64,000 nucleotides of DNA. It comes from Mycobacteriales bacterium. Its GTDB lineage: Bacteria; Actinomycetota; Actinomycetes; DATLTS01. This document shows positions 46,494 through 56,465 of the stretch, one piece after another. Position 1 is the first letter of the stretch. Each line of letters opens with the position of its first letter. Both the position numbers and the translations under genes were made by a program. The stretch is from positions 127,070 through 191,069 of the forward strand of contig DATLTS010000041.1 in NCBI GenBank assembly GCA_035533475.1, written 5' to 3'. The notes beneath the pieces are model-generated. The model was not told the origin of the DNA. It made no database searches and worked only from the letters and a program-made list of their open reading frames with translations.

Positions 46494-47267
46494 GTGAGAT
46501 CTAGGACGCTCCCGTTCGTCGCGGCGCTGCTGGCGACCGGCGGTCTCGTGTGGCTGTTGGCGCCGACGGGAGCGCCTCCCCTCTACGACGGGATCGGATT
46601 CCCCGACGAGCCCTACCGCTTCGTGGTGGCCCCACCGGGCTACCAGCACACCAAGCCGCCAACCGTCGCGAGAGCGCAGTTCAGCCCGCAGAGCGGAACC
46701 CAATACGTGAGCAGCGCGGAGTCCGGCCCGCAGGTCTCTCTGTACCTGCCGAGCGGCTCCATCGCGGCGCCCCGGGGGACGCGCACGATCACCGTGACAG
46801 CGGCGCCCATCGCAGCGCCGGGCCCGGCATTCGACGGGGTGCTCTGGGGCAACGTGTACCAGGTGTCCATCACGGCCGATGGCCAGCCGGTGGCGCTGAC
46901 CCCCGATGGCGCCAGTCAGGCGCAGCTCCAGATGCGCGCACCAACGCCGCAGCAACCCGGACCCATGTTCGAAACCCGGGAGGGCAACCACTGGACCCGC
47001 TCACCGACGACCCGGGTCGGCAACGACATCTACGTGACCGGCCTACACGGACCAGGCGACTACGCGCTCGTGGGGGCAGGGCGGCTGAACTTCAGCGCGC
47101 CCGATCCCTACAACGAGGCGAACGTCGGACTCACCGGGGTGGTGCTCGCCGCATCCGGCGTTTTCGTGGTCGTCGTGCTTTTCGTGATCGGTGAACGCCG
47201 CCGGTCCAGGCGCCGGCGCGCCCGGAGGGCGGCGCGGGCAGCGCCGCTGACCGCGCCCGACCCCTGA
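46494..47267 (+). CDS. Exported protein with C-terminal membrane anchor
   Basis: A 257-residue protein: an N-terminal signal or anchor (LPFVAALLATGGLVWLLA), a beta-rich extracytoplasmic domain of about 170 residues (PPLYDGIGFPDEPYRFVVAPPGY near its start), then a membrane helix (LTGVVLAASGVFVVVVLFVIG) and an Arg-rich cytoplasmic tail. No family recognised. The extracytoplasmic part has no cysteines. GTG start with weak upstream ribosome site. Same strand and close spacing as the two preceding genes. Confidence 0.75.
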   Translation: MRSRTLPFVAALLATGGLVWLLAPTGAPPLYDGIGFPDEPYRFVVAPPGYQHTKPPTVARAQFSPQSGTQYVSSAESGPQVSLYLPSGSIAAPRGTRTITVTAAPIAAPGPAFDGVLWGNVYQVSITADGQPVALTPDGASQAQLQMRAPTPQQPGPMFETREGNHWTRSPTTRVGNDIYVTGLHGPGDYALVGAGRLNFSAPDPYNEANVGLTGVVLAASGVFVVVVLFVIGERRRSRRRRARRAARAAPLTAPDP

Positions 47268-47287
47268 GCCGCCTGCTCCGGTCCGCC

Positions 47288-47920
47288 TCAGCGGAGCCAC
47301 CAGCCGGCGAGGTCGGCGCAGACGTGGCAGCAGGCCGGGGCCCAGACCGTGTCCGCGGCCAGCCGGAGCGCGCCAAGCAGGGCACCCACCGCGACATCGA
47401 GCGGGAGCACCCTCCACCCATAGACCGGCACATGAAGCAGCCCGAACGCGATAGCGCTCAGGGCGACGGCGAACCCGGCGCCACCACAACGGCGGGCCGC
47501 CTCGAAAAGCGCCCCGCGCAGCATCAACTCCTCGGCCACCGCCACGAACGTGACCACGGCCGCCCACATCGGGAAGCCCGACCAGCGCGCCGCATGACCG
47601 GTCGCGTCGAGGGCCCGGATCGCCGGCGTGATGCACAGGGCCGCGGCTGTGCCCAACCCGAGCAGGACATCTCGGCGAGTCGGCCGGCCGATCGTGAACC
47701 CGAGGCAGCTGGCCAGGATCGAGAGGGTAACCCCGAAGACCAGTCCCGCCGGAACGGACGCCGCCCCTCGCACGCCGGCCACCCCGACCCGCAGCACGAC
47801 CGAGGTGGCGAGCCCGGTCAGGCCCGCGATACAGAGCAGGACGTCGCTCCGGCGCGCGCCTGGGTATGCCGCCGCAACCGCCGATTTGGCGCTCATCGGG
47901 CCCCTGCGGGTGCCATCCAT
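47288..47920 (-). CDS. CPBP-family intramembrane metalloprotease
   Basis: A 210-residue polytopic protein (about six to seven membrane segments). The CPBP/abortive-infection-family active-site motifs are present: E-E-L-M-L-R-G (motif 1), F-G-L-L-H-V (motif 2) and a final H-V-C-A-D-L (motif 3). Related enzymes process prenylated or membrane proteins. Its stop is 20 bases from the convergent exported protein. The start at 47920 has GGGGGATCGAG upstream; ATG 47896 is an alternative. Confidence 0.85.
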   Translation of the reverse strand: MDGTRRGPMSAKSAVAAAYPGARRSDVLLCIAGLTGLATSVVLRVGVAGVRGAASVPAGLVFGVTLSILASCLGFTIGRPTRRDVLLGLGTAAALCITPAIRALDATGHAARWSGFPMWAAVVTFVAVAEELMLRGALFEAARRCGGAGFAVALSAIAFGLLHVPVYGWRVLPLDVAVGALLGALRLAADTVWAPACCHVCADLAGWWLR

Positions 47921-48190
47921 CTCGATCCCCCGGCTCTACGCCCCTACCGCGAGTCGCGGCCACGACGAGCCGAGTGTGCGGCCTGTTGCCCTAGTTTCGC
48001 CGCTGAATGCGCGGTTCGACCCAAACTCCACGGTCTTCCGGTCGTGACGAGTTCCGTCGATCCGCCACGCCCTTGGCCGCGCGGCTGCTAGCGTCCGAGC
48101 GCAAGGCGGGGGGCCGTTTTCCGAAGACCGGTGCAGCGGACTTCGGATCGGCGACCCCCGGTCGGGCCAGCATCAACCCAGGAGACAAAA

Positions 48191-49753
48191 GTGGTCATCA
48201 GCGCTGGCTTTTACCCCAACCCGGTCCCCGGGTTCATCTTCACCGCACTGGTCAGCGCCGGGTTTGCGCTGGTGGCCCTGTGGCTGGCGGTCCGCGAGTT
48301 CGGCCCCACCGCGAGGCGTCGTCGCGCCGCCGGCCATCGCCCGGTCTGGCGCCACCATGGCGCCGGCAACGGCGATCGCCCGAAGCGCATACTGGTGGTC
48401 GGGGGCGGCGCCGTTGGCATGTACACGGCCCTGCGACTGCAGAAGAAACTCCGCCGTTCGCAGGCCGTCGTCACGATCGTCGATCCGCAGGCTCGGATGA
48501 CCTACCAACCGTTCCTGCCGGAAGCGGCCGCCGGCAGCATCGAGCCGCGGCACGTTGTGGTCCCCCTTCATCGTGTGTTGCACAGCAGCGAGGTCCTCAC
48601 CGGGCATGTCACGCGGATCGACCACGCCAGCCACGTGGTGACCGTGCAGCCTCGGAGCGGCCCCCCGCGCCTGGAGCACTACGACATCCTCGTCGTCGCG
48701 GCCGGCTCGATCGTTCGAACCATGCCGATCCCCGGTCTCGCCGAACATGCGATCGGTCTCAAGACGCTCTCCGAAGCGATCTACCTCCGTGACCACGTCC
48801 TCGAACAGCTCGAGACAGCCTCCTCCACCACCGACGAGAACCTGCGGCGACGGGCCCTGACGTTCGCTGTCGCGGGCGGTGGATACGCGGGGGTAGAGGC
48901 GTTGGCCGAGCTCGAGGACATGGCGCGAGACGCAATCTGCTACTTCCCACCACTGCGGCAGGAGCACATGCGCTGGGTCCTCGTCGAAGCGAGCGGGCGG
49001 ATCATGCCGGAGGTCGGCGAGGACATGGGCCGGTACACCCTGAACGAGCTGACCAAGCGGGGGATCGAGGTCAAGCTCGACACCCGCGTCACCTCCATGA
49101 CCGGCGGGCACCTGGTCCTGAGCAACGGCGAGCACTTCGACTGCGGCACCATCGTCTGGACGGCCGGCGTGCGCCCCAACCCGGTGGCCCAGCGCAGCGA
49201 CCTGCCGATCGACGACCGAGGCCGGATCAAATGCTCGGCGACCCTCCAGGTGGAAGGCTTCACGGACGCCTGGGCGGCCGGCGACATCGCCGCGGTCCCC
49301 GACATGACGACCCCGGGTGCATTCTGCAGCCCCAGCGCGCAACACGCCGTTCGCCAAGCCCGCCGACTGGGACGCAATCTCGTCGCCGTGGTCCGCGGCC
49401 GCGAGCCGAGCCCCTACCGGCACAAGTACGCGGGCTCGGTCGCCAGCCTCGGCCTGCACAAGGGCGTGGCTCAGGTCTACGGCGTGAAGCTCCGCGGGAT
49501 GCCGGCGTGGCTGATGCACCGCATCTACCACGTCAGCCGAATGCCGACGTCCGACCGCAAACTTCAGGTCACGCTCGACTGGGGGCTGGCGATGTTCTTC
49601 CGCCGCGACATCGTTTCGCTGGGTGATTGCGAGAATCCGCGTCGCCAGTTCCGTGAGGCGGTGCGCGAGGAAACCGGCAAGCCGCAAGCCCGGGGGCGGG
49701 CCGTCATCGTGGAGCCGCAACCCGGGGAGCGACGCCTGACGCCCACCCGGTGA
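48191..49753 (+). CDS. Type II NADH dehydrogenase-like flavoprotein with N-terminal membrane anchor
   Basis: A 520-residue FAD/NAD(P) oxidoreductase. The first about 45 residues are a membrane anchor beginning V-V-I-S-A-G-F-Y-P-N-P-V-P-G-F-I-F-T-A, the same as the 58-residue peptide at 46246. The FAD-binding Rossmann motif is ILVVGGGAVGMYTALRL, the NAD site is FAVAGGGYAGVEALAEL, and the second FAD motif is DAWAAGDIAAVPD. NDH-2 enzymes pass electrons from NADH to quinone without pumping protons. Ordinary NDH-2 anchors by a C-terminal helix, so an N-terminal hydrophobic span is unusual. GTG has AGGAGACAAAA upstream. Confidence 0.9.
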   Translation: MVISAGFYPNPVPGFIFTALVSAGFALVALWLAVREFGPTARRRRAAGHRPVWRHHGAGNGDRPKRILVVGGGAVGMYTALRLQKKLRRSQAVVTIVDPQARMTYQPFLPEAAAGSIEPRHVVVPLHRVLHSSEVLTGHVTRIDHASHVVTVQPRSGPPRLEHYDILVVAAGSIVRTMPIPGLAEHAIGLKTLSEAIYLRDHVLEQLETASSTTDENLRRRALTFAVAGGGYAGVEALAELEDMARDAICYFPPLRQEHMRWVLVEASGRIMPEVGEDMGRYTLNELTKRGIEVKLDTRVTSMTGGHLVLSNGEHFDCGTIVWTAGVRPNPVAQRSDLPIDDRGRIKCSATLQVEGFTDAWAAGDIAAVPDMTTPGAFCSPSAQHAVRQARRLGRNLVAVVRGREPSPYRHKYAGSVASLGLHKGVAQVYGVKLRGMPAWLMHRIYHVSRMPTSDRKLQVTLDWGLAMFFRRDIVSLGDCENPRRQFREAVREETGKPQARGRAVIVEPQPGERRLTPTR

Positions 49754-50039
49754 GCCGGCCGGCCGTTAGATCTGGCCCCCGGACCATTTGTGGTTCCACG
49801 CCTACCTAGACGCCGGACACCGGGGCCGGCGTGGGCGCCTCGCACCAGACGCGTGGACGGCGGTCGCGACCAACCTCGTGTTGGACGACCAATGGGCGAC
49901 GGCGCTCGTAAGGACCTCCGCTTGGGCATTTCCCGGAACCATTCCCGCCCGGGACGGCACGGTGTCAGAATGCACCCAGCGCGGCCACCCAATGCTCGGT
50001 CACGGGAACCGGACGCTGCCGCGGTGAGGAGAAGCGGGG

Positions 50040-50876
50040 GTGCCCGGAGTAGTCACGACGCAGGCGCGCTATCAGCGGGCGGAGGAGCGCTTTCGCGTTC
50101 CCATGCTGGTGCTGAGCATCCTGCTCCTGCCCGTGCTGCTCATCCAGCTTGCGGTGCCGCATCTCAGCGCCGGCGAGCGCCTGCTGCTCGACGTGGCGGA
50201 CATCGCGATCTGGGTCGGGTTCATCGTCGAGTACCTAACGCTGCTCGGCCTGGCACCGCAGCGGAGCCGTTTCGTTCGTACGCACCTGCTCGAGCTCGTG
50301 CTGATCGCCGTCCCGGTTCTCCGCCCGCTCCGGGTGATCCGGTCGGTCCGAGCCGCACGGGCGCTGCGATCCACCCGGGCGGTCAGTGCGCTGGGCACCG
50401 GAATCCGAGAGAGCCGGAAGTCCCTGGCCAGCCGCAGCGTCCTCTACGTCAGCTGCATCACCGCCCTCCTCCTCGTCGTCAGCTCAGTGCTCATCCTCGT
50501 ATTCGAACGCGGTGCCCCGCACGCCAATATCCGGACCATCCCGGATGCACTGTGGTGGGCGGTGGTCACGGTGACGACGATCGGCTACGGCGACCACTAC
50601 CCGGTCACAGTCGGGGGTCGGGCGATCGCAGCCCTGCTGGCCGTATCGGGCATCGCCCTGGTGGGAACGGTTACCGCCGCGGTAGCAGCCTGGTTCGTCC
50701 GGGCCGGTGAGCGCGCCGAAGTCGAGCAGACCGACACGGACCTCGATCAGATCCATCACCGGCTCGACGCGATCACCAACGCCCTCCAGCAGCTCACACA
50801 GGCGCTGCACGACCAACACGAGCCGCCGGCGATCCCGGCCCAGCCCCCGTCCACGAGGAGGGCCGGGAGCGCCTGA
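50040..50876 (+). CDS. Kv-type voltage-gated potassium channel subunit
   Basis: A 278-residue ion channel with six membrane segments. S4 carries spaced arginines ([19 protein letters not shown], residues about 95-113). The pore loop ends in the selectivity filter TIGYGD (180-185) preceded by AVVTVT. A C-terminal coiled-coil ([25 protein letters not shown], shown in part) probably tetramerises it. No RCK or cNMP domain is present. GTG follows GAGGAGAAGC. Confidence 0.9.
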   Translation: MPGVVTTQARYQRAEERFRVPMLVLSILLLPVLLIQLAVPHLSAGERLLLDVADIAIWVGFIVEYLTLLGLAPQRSRFVRTHLLELVLIAVPVLRPLRVIRSVRAARALRSTRAVSALGTGIRESRKSLASRSVLYVSCITALLLVVSSVLILVFERGAPHANIRTIPDALWWAVVTVTTIGYGDHYPVTVGGRAIAALLAVSGIALVGTVTAAVAAWFVRAGERAEVEQTDTDLDQIHHRLDAITNALQQLTQALHDQHEPPAIPAQPPSTRRAGSA

Positions 50877-50905
50877 TCGCTCGAGCGGCCGGTCGTGAGG
50901 GCGCG

Positions 50906-52276
50906 CTAGCCGCCCGTCGCCAGCGGCTGCGCCAGCAGCCACAGGCTGAGCATCGTGTAGCCGATCATCGCGACCAGCCAGGGGTACTCGGCGCGCCGCG
51001 CGTGGCGCTCGTCAGCGGAGACCGTCTGCAGGTGCCGATGTGCCAGGACGACGGCGCCAACGTGCGCCGTGACGATGACGACCACCGAGAAGTACCAATA
51101 GAACGCGCTCGGCAGGAAGGTGTGGCTCGGCTCGAATGTGTCGTTGAACGGGTACGGCAGGTGAAGGGCCCACGAGCTTGTCCCCAGCGGGTTCCCGACC
51201 AGCGGGGCGAGCAGCTGCGCGTTCACCAGCAGGTACTCGATGTTGTGCGCGAAGAGGTATCCGAAGGCGATCGGCAGCAACGAGGGCAGGAGCCCGGCGA
51301 GAGACGCCCGGAAGCCGGCGGCCCGCCGGCCGACCTTGGTCGCCGCTGCCGCGAAGGCCCCGAACACGAGCGCGATCGTCATCCCGAGCACGAGAAGGCT
51401 GATCGTTCGGAAGGCTTCCAGGCGCTGCGGATGCAGCACCAGGGACCCCGGGAAGACGTGTTCCAGCCGGATCCACCCGGGCGTAGCCAGCAGCCCGTCG
51501 AAGTTGACGCTGATCAGGAGCAGTAGGACGAACGCGATCCGGCTCGGATGCTCGGAGAACCCCGGCTCGAGGCCGCCGGCGAAGCCGCGCCGGCCCCTGG
51601 CCCCGAACCGGAAGAAGCCGAGTCGGCCCCAGGTCGAATAGAGAACGGTGAATAGCTCTCCACGTTCGACCCAGGACCGGCCGAAGACCAGGCCGGACGT
51701 CGCGGAAAGGATCGCGTAGGCCATCAACGCGACCGCTGTGGTCGCCGGCACGGTCAGCGTGAGGTTGAAGATGAGCTCGCCGCAGGCCGTCAGAAAGAAC
51801 AACACCACGGCCGGCCACCAGCCCAGCCAGTCGGGCCAGGGGAGGACCTCCGGGCCGCCGAGCAAAGCCTCCCGCAAGCCGGGTCGGTCCGCCAGGCGCG
51901 CGAGGTTCGCGAACGGATTGATCGGCTGGGTCCAGTCGCCCACGAGTCCACAGCTCAGCGGAACCGCGATCCAGGCAATCAGCCAGAACAACGTCGGCAG
52001 GATGTTCTCCGCCACCTGCTGGCTGCCAGCGACCCCCGCGAGAATCCCCAGGACGAGACCGCCGACGCTGACCGCCGCGCCGACCGGCGAGAGCCGGCGA
52101 AAGTCGGGCACATCTGCCGAGCGCTCGCCCTCCGGCCGAAGTCGCCTCGGCCGCACGAGCAGGAACGAGACCAGCACGACCGCCGCTCCGCCGAGAACGA
52201 ACGCCAGCAGCGGAATCGGCAGCTCGTAACGCTTGCCGAAAGCATGCGCGAGGACGAGCCCCGAGGTTGGCGTCAT
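50906..52276 (-). CDS. Polytopic membrane protein, conserved in actinobacteria
   Basis: A 456-residue protein with about ten to twelve hydrophobic segments. Conserved polar positions inside membranes include G-D-W-T-Q-P-I-N-P-F, F-G-Y-L-F-A-H-N-I-E-Y and T-A-H-V-G-A-V-V-L-A-H. Database relatives are sometimes labelled fenitrothion hydrolase, a name I regard as unproven. The H-N-I-E-Y and internal H suggest a metal or quinone site; the reaction is unknown. Convergent with the potassium channel gene. Its start is 66 bases from the end of asd. Confidence 0.8.
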   Translation of the reverse strand: MTPTSGLVLAHAFGKRYELPIPLLAFVLGGAAVVLVSFLLVRPRRLRPEGERSADVPDFRRLSPVGAAVSVGGLVLGILAGVAGSQQVAENILPTLFWLIAWIAVPLSCGLVGDWTQPINPFANLARLADRPGLREALLGGPEVLPWPDWLGWWPAVVLFFLTACGELIFNLTLTVPATTAVALMAYAILSATSGLVFGRSWVERGELFTVLYSTWGRLGFFRFGARGRRGFAGGLEPGFSEHPSRIAFVLLLLISVNFDGLLATPGWIRLEHVFPGSLVLHPQRLEAFRTISLLVLGMTIALVFGAFAAAATKVGRRAAGFRASLAGLLPSLLPIAFGYLFAHNIEYLLVNAQLLAPLVGNPLGTSSWALHLPYPFNDTFEPSHTFLPSAFYWYFSVVVIVTAHVGAVVLAHRHLQTVSADERHARRAEYPWLVAMIGYTMLSLWLLAQPLATGG

Positions 52277-52342
52277 CCGGCGTCGCCTGGCCTTTGCTGG
52301 TCGACGCGGCTCGACTCCGCCACGTGCTCGCCGGCGGGTCGG

Positions 52343-53404
52343 TCAGCCAACAGCCGGCGATTCGGCCGCGATGAGCTCGGCGATCTGCGCGGTGTTCAAC
52401 GCGGCACCTTTGCGCAGGTTGTCACCGCAGACGAAGAAGTCGAGGGACCTCGGGTCATCCACAGCCCGCCGGACCCGGCCCACCCAGGTGGGATCAGTGC
52501 CCACCACGTCGATCGGGGTGGGGAAGACACCGGCGGCCGGATCGTCGGCGACCGCCACGCCCTCGGCCGACCGGAGGATCTCGAGGGAGCGGTCGACCGT
52601 GACCTCTCGAGAGAAACTGGCGTGGACGACCAGGGAGTGGGTGGTCACCACCGGTACCCGGACGCACGTCGCGGACACGGCCAGCTCCGGCAGGCCGAGG
52701 ATCTTCCGCGACTCGGCGCGGACCTTGACCTCCTCCGACGACCAACCGTCATCGCGTAACGACCCGGCCCACGGGATGACGTTCAACGCCAGCGGAGCCG
52801 GGAACGGTCCGAGATCGTCGCCCACGACGCCGCGCACGTCACCGGCCCGGGTGCCGAGGTCCCGGGCACCGGCAACTTTCTCGGTCTGGTCGTACAGCGC
52901 GTCGATGCCGGCCTGCCCCGCTCCGGAGGCGGCTTGATACGACGCCACCACGAGACCGGTGACGCCGTACTCGGCGTGCAGCGCACCCACCACGAGGATC
53001 ATCGAGAGCGTCGTGCAATTGGGGTTGCTGACGATCCCCTTCGGCCGACGGGAGAGGGCGGCCCGGTTCACCTCGGGGACGACCAGGGGGACGTCCGGGT
53101 CCAGCCGGAACGCCCCTGAGTTGTCGACCACGACGGCGCCACGCTCGACGGCGATCGGCGCCCACTCGGCCGACACTTCGTCCGGCACGTCGAACATGGC
53201 GACATCGACCCCGTCGAACGCGCCCGCGGTCAGGGCCTCGACCACAAGGTCTTCGTCGCGGCAACGCAGGCGACGACCGGCCGAGCGGGGGGAGGCGATC
53301 AGCCGGATGGAACCCCACACGTCGGGGCGGCTCGAGAGCAGCTCGAGCATGACCCCCCCTACGGCACCGGTGGCGCCGACGACGGCGAGGGTGGGGCGGC
53401 TCAT
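52343..53404 (-). CDS. asd: Aspartate-semialdehyde dehydrogenase
   Basis: A 353-residue NADP-dependent enzyme in the lysine/threonine/methionine and diaminopimelate pathway. The Rossmann motif is [10 protein letters not shown], the catalytic Cys130 is in NPNCTT, and the catalytic His is in [11 protein letters not shown]. The ATG at 53404 overlaps the lysC stop (ATGA), a coupled two-gene operon. The open frame to 53503 is only a lysC shadow. Confidence 0.97.
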   Translation of the reverse strand: MSRPTLAVVGATGAVGGVMLELLSSRPDVWGSIRLIASPRSAGRRLRCRDEDLVVEALTAGAFDGVDVAMFDVPDEVSAEWAPIAVERGAVVVDNSGAFRLDPDVPLVVPEVNRAALSRRPKGIVSNPNCTTLSMILVVGALHAEYGVTGLVVASYQAASGAGQAGIDALYDQTEKVAGARDLGTRAGDVRGVVGDDLGPFPAPLALNVIPWAGSLRDDGWSSEEVKVRAESRKILGLPELAVSATCVRVPVVTTHSLVVHASFSREVTVDRSLEILRSAEGVAVADDPAAGVFPTPIDVVGTDPTWVGRVRRAVDDPRSLDFFVCGDNLRKGAALNTAQIAELIAAESPAVG

Positions 53405-53919
53405 CGGCCGCTGCCCGCATACACCGTCGCCGCCTCGGTGCCCCCCAGGTCGAACGCGTCGTGGATCGCGCGGACGGCAGCCGGTACGTCGGTCTCGCGG
53501 CAAACCACAGAGATCCGGATCTCGGACGTGGAGATGATCTCGACGTTGACCCCGGCCCCGGCCAACGCCTCGAAAAATGTCGCCGAGACACCCGGGTGCG
53601 ACCGCATCCCGGCTCCGATCAACGACACCTTCCCGACGTGGTCGTCGAAGAGCACGCTCTCGAAGCCCACCTGGAGACGGATCTTGTCCAGGGCGGTCAC
53701 GGCAGCCGCACCATCAGTCTCCGGCAACGTGAAGGAGATGTCGGTGCGCCCGGTAGCCGCAGCCGAGATGTTCTGGACGATCATGTCGATGTTGATGTCG
53801 GCATCGGCCAAGGCTCGGAAGATGGCCGCGGCCTCGCCCGGCTTGTCCGGCACGCCGACGACGGTGACCTTGGCCTCGCTCCGGTCGTGCGCCACCCCAG
53901 AGATGATTGCCTGCTCCAC
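53401..53919 (-). CDS. lysC-beta: Predicted LysC beta subunit from an internal start
   Basis: An in-frame GTG is codon 250 of lysC, followed by E-Q-A-I-I-S-G-V. Right before it is GAGGAGGAGACG, a near-ideal ribosome site. In Corynebacterium glutamicum the regulatory beta subunit begins at the corresponding position (residue 250). The product would be 172 residues comprising only the ACT domains, which pair with alpha chains to form the feedback-sensitive alpha2-beta2 enzyme. Confidence 0.8.
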   Translation of the reverse strand: MEQAIISGVAHDRSEAKVTVVGVPDKPGEAAAIFRALADADINIDMIVQNISAAATGRTDISFTLPETDGAAAVTALDKIRLQVGFESVLFDDHVGKVSLIGAGMRSHPGVSATFFEALAGAGVNVEIISTSEIRISVVCRETDVPAAVRAIHDAFDLGGTEAATVYAGSGR

Positions 53920-54666
53920 CGTCTCCTCCTCGGATCGATTGCTCACCCAGGTGCCCGCACGCTGACTGAACGAGGAACGCACATGCACCGGGATCGCGTG
54001 TCGACGGGCGTACTCGACACAGCGCAACATGAGGATCTTCGCCCCGCAGGCCGCCATTTCCAACATCTCCTCGTAGGAGATCTTCGTCAGCTGGCGAGCG
54101 TTCGGGACGAGGCGCGGGTCCGCGGAGTAGACGCCGTCCACGTCGGTGTAGATCTCGCAGACCTCCGCGCCGAGCGCGGCCGCGAGCGCCACCGCGGTGG
54201 TATCCGACCCACCCCGACCGAGCGTGGTGATGTCCTTCGTATCCTGCGAGACACCCTGGAAGCCGGCGACGATGGCGATCGCACCGTCGGACAAGGCGGA
54301 AGCAATCCGGCCGGGGGTCACATCGATGATCCGGGCGTTGCCGTGCCGGGAGTCGGTGATCACGCCGGCCTGCGACCCGGTGAAGGATCTTGCCTCCGAC
54401 CCGAGGTTGGCGATCGCCATAGCGAGCAACGCCATGGAGATCCGCTCGCCCGCGGTGTAGAGCATGTCGAGCTCACGACCGGAGGGCACGGGACTCACCT
54501 GAAGCGCCAGCTGGAGCAGCTCGTCGGTGGTGTCACCCATGGCCGACACCACCACCACCACGTCGTTGCCGGCCCGCCGGGTCGCCACGATCCGCTCGGC
54601 CACCCGTTTGATCCGCTCCGCGTCACCGACCGAGGACCCGCCGTACTTCTGGACGACGAGCGCCAC
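53401..54666 (-). CDS. lysC: Aspartate kinase (alpha chain)
   Basis: A 421-residue kinase making aspartyl phosphate, the entry step to the aspartate family. The kinase motif is [11 protein letters not shown], with later [13 protein letters not shown]. Two C-terminal ACT domains start about residue 260 ([19 protein letters not shown]) and carry the lysine/threonine feedback site. GTG 54666 follows AGGAGCAGCAAGC. It is similar to corynebacterial LysC, with the internal beta start described separately. Confidence 0.97.
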   Translation of the reverse strand: MALVVQKYGGSSVGDAERIKRVAERIVATRRAGNDVVVVVSAMGDTTDELLQLALQVSPVPSGRELDMLYTAGERISMALLAMAIANLGSEARSFTGSQAGVITDSRHGNARIIDVTPGRIASALSDGAIAIVAGFQGVSQDTKDITTLGRGGSDTTAVALAAALGAEVCEIYTDVDGVYSADPRLVPNARQLTKISYEEMLEMAACGAKILMLRCVEYARRHAIPVHVRSSFSQRAGTWVSNRSEEETVEQAIISGVAHDRSEAKVTVVGVPDKPGEAAAIFRALADADINIDMIVQNISAAATGRTDISFTLPETDGAAAVTALDKIRLQVGFESVLFDDHVGKVSLIGAGMRSHPGVSATFFEALAGAGVNVEIISTSEIRISVVCRETDVPAAVRAIHDAFDLGGTEAATVYAGSGR

Positions 54667-54779
54667 CGCTTGCTGCTCCTGTCGGTCCGTGCGACTGCCG
54701 ACGATCACCGCAGTCTACCGTCGTGAGGATGATGCGCGCCCGGCTATCGTTCGCGTCGGTGAGCCGGAAGGGAGCGCGG

Positions 54780-55484
54780 GTGCGGAACCACCGATGGGCG
54801 GTCGCCCTGCTCGCGACAGTCGGGGCCCTCAGCGGATGCAGCAGCGGACGTCCCCTGGCCGGCGCCTCCCCCTCGGCGACAGCAAGCAATTCACCGACGC
54901 CGTCGCCTGCGGCGCGCCTGGTCACGCTCGCCGAGGCGGGTGCGGGCGCCCACTACGTCGCCCACTACATCCTTCGCCATCCGCACGGGACGGCGGCCGG
55001 AACGGTGGTCATCTACCGGGCGGCCGGGTCGATCCGGGTGGACATCGGCGAATCCGGCCACAAGGTGATCGCCATTTTCACGCCGCACGGCGCATACTCC
55101 TGCGTCGTGGCCTCGGGTCACACGACCTGCTTTGTGGCCGCCCGGCCCGGCCAGAAGCTGCCGAGCTACCTGGACCCCGCGTTGGAGCGGGTCTTCACCA
55201 CGTTTCTCACGGATCTCGCCACCTCGCCCGGGGTCTACTCCGTCACCGCCGACGGATCCACGCCGGCGGCGGGATCGGTTCCTGCCGGGTCGTGCTTCCA
55301 GATCGGCCCGGCGCCCGGAGACGCCGCAGCGCCACCGGTCACCCCTGGGCGGTACTGCCTCGCCGCCTCCGGCGTCGTGACCCTTGTCCGTTTCGGCTCG
55401 GGCGTACTCGACCTGGCCTCGCTGACCGGACCGCCAACGGGCCGGCAGCTCCAGCCGCCGGCGAGCCCGACCCCACTGCCGTAG
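54780..55484 (+). CDS. Putative lipoprotein
   Basis: A 234-residue exported lipoprotein. Signal WAVALLATVGALSGC with the lipid-modified Cys at about residue 21, a Ser/Pro/Thr linker, then a beta-rich domain (VRVDIGESGHKVIAIFTPHG) with four Cys in pairs. GTG 54780 is preceded by GGAAGGGAG and by a TATCGT element at 54745-54750, so I prefer it to an upstream ATG at 54723. Function unknown. It is divergent from lysC. Confidence 0.8.
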   Translation: MRNHRWAVALLATVGALSGCSSGRPLAGASPSATASNSPTPSPAARLVTLAEAGAGAHYVAHYILRHPHGTAAGTVVIYRAAGSIRVDIGESGHKVIAIFTPHGAYSCVVASGHTTCFVAARPGQKLPSYLDPALERVFTTFLTDLATSPGVYSVTADGSTPAAGSVPAGSCFQIGPAPGDAAAPPVTPGRYCLAASGVVTLVRFGSGVLDLASLTGPPTGRQLQPPASPTPLP

Positions 55485-55491
55485 CCACGGG

Positions 55492-56091
55492 TCAGACGTC
55501 GAGCAGCCGTCGCCCTTCGAAGGCCCGGCCGAGCGTTACTTCGTCGGCGTACTCGAGGTCGCCGCCGACCGGGAGCCCAGACGCCAACCTGGTCACCCGC
55601 AGCCCCAGCGGTTTGACGATCCGGGCCAGATAGGTGGCCGTGGCCTCGCCCTCGAGGTTCGGATCGGTGGCCAGGATGAGCTCGGTGACGGAACCGTCCG
55701 CCAGCCGTGCGAGCAGCTCGCGGATCCGCAGGTCGTCCGGACCCACGCCTTCGATCGGACTGATCGCGCCACCCAGGACGTGGTAGCGGCCCCGGAACTC
55801 CCTGGTCCTCTCGACGGCAACGACATCCTTCGGCTCTTCGACGACGCAGATGACCGCGAGGTCGCGGCGCGGGTCGCGGCAGATGCGGCATTCCTCGGCT
55901 TCGGCGACGTTGCCGCAGATCCGGCAGAACCGCACCTTGCTCTTCACCTCGGTGAGCGAGCTCACCAGCCGGGCAACGTCGTCGGGGTCGGCGGCCAGCA
56001 GATGGAACGCGATCCGCTGCGCGCTCTTCGGACCAACGCCGGGCAGCCGACCCAACTCGTCGATGAGGTCTTGAACGGCCCCTTCGTACAC
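55492..56091 (-). CDS. recR: Recombination mediator RecR
   Basis: A 199-residue ring-forming protein acting with RecF/RecO to load RecA. The helix-hairpin-helix is [16 protein letters not shown], the zinc site is C-R-I-C ... C-R-I-C, and the TOPRIM segment is [17 protein letters not shown]. Its GTG start lies 3 bases after the ybaB stop. Confidence 0.97.
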   Translation of the reverse strand: MYEGAVQDLIDELGRLPGVGPKSAQRIAFHLLAADPDDVARLVSSLTEVKSKVRFCRICGNVAEAEECRICRDPRRDLAVICVVEEPKDVVAVERTREFRGRYHVLGGAISPIEGVGPDDLRIRELLARLADGSVTELILATDPNLEGEATATYLARIVKPLGLRVTRLASGLPVGGDLEYADEVTLGRAFEGRRLLDV

Positions 56092-56094
56092 CGA

Positions 56095-56427
56095 CTACAT
56101 CCCGGGCAGGCCGAGCCCGGGGAGGCCGCCGGTGAGCGGCCCGAGCCGGGCGGCGGCGAGCTCCTGGGCGACCCGCGAGGTGTCACGCACCGCGGCCACG
56201 ACGAGGTCCTGCAACGTTTCCACATCGGCGGGGTCGACAACCGTGCGATCGATCGCGAGGGCGAGCAGTTCCCCGGCCCCGGAGACCGTCGCGCGCACCA
56301 GGCCACCGCCGGCGGAGCCCTCGACACTGGTCTCGGCCAACTCCTGCTGCGCCGCGAGCAGGTCGCTCTGCATCCTCTGGGCCTGTTTCATCAGCGCCTG
56401 CATGTTCGGCTGCCCTGCGGGCATCAC
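56095..56427 (-). CDS. YbaB/EbfC nucleoid-associated protein
   Basis: A 110-residue protein with the family signature [29 protein letters not shown] (trimmed here to its start) and [20 protein letters not shown]. The dimers bind and bridge DNA. The dnaX-ybaB-recR order is conserved in many bacteria. Confidence 0.95.
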   Translation of the reverse strand: MMPAGQPNMQALMKQAQRMQSDLLAAQQELAETSVEGSAGGGLVRATVSGAGELLALAIDRTVVDPADVETLQDLVVAAVRDTSRVAQELAAARLGPLTGGLPGLGLPGM

Positions 56428-56465
56428 GCCCTCCTTGACGGGTGGGATCTGCCGAGCCTACGGGT

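Noticed and set aside
48173-49720. Minus-strand frame of 515 codons opposite the NDH-like gene
   Set aside because: His/Arg/Asp-rich shadow; the plus strand has clear FAD and NAD motifs.
49754-50039. Possible small gene before the potassium channel (80 codons)
   Set aside because: No ribosome site, no hydrophobic pattern or conserved motif; overlapping frames are equally long.
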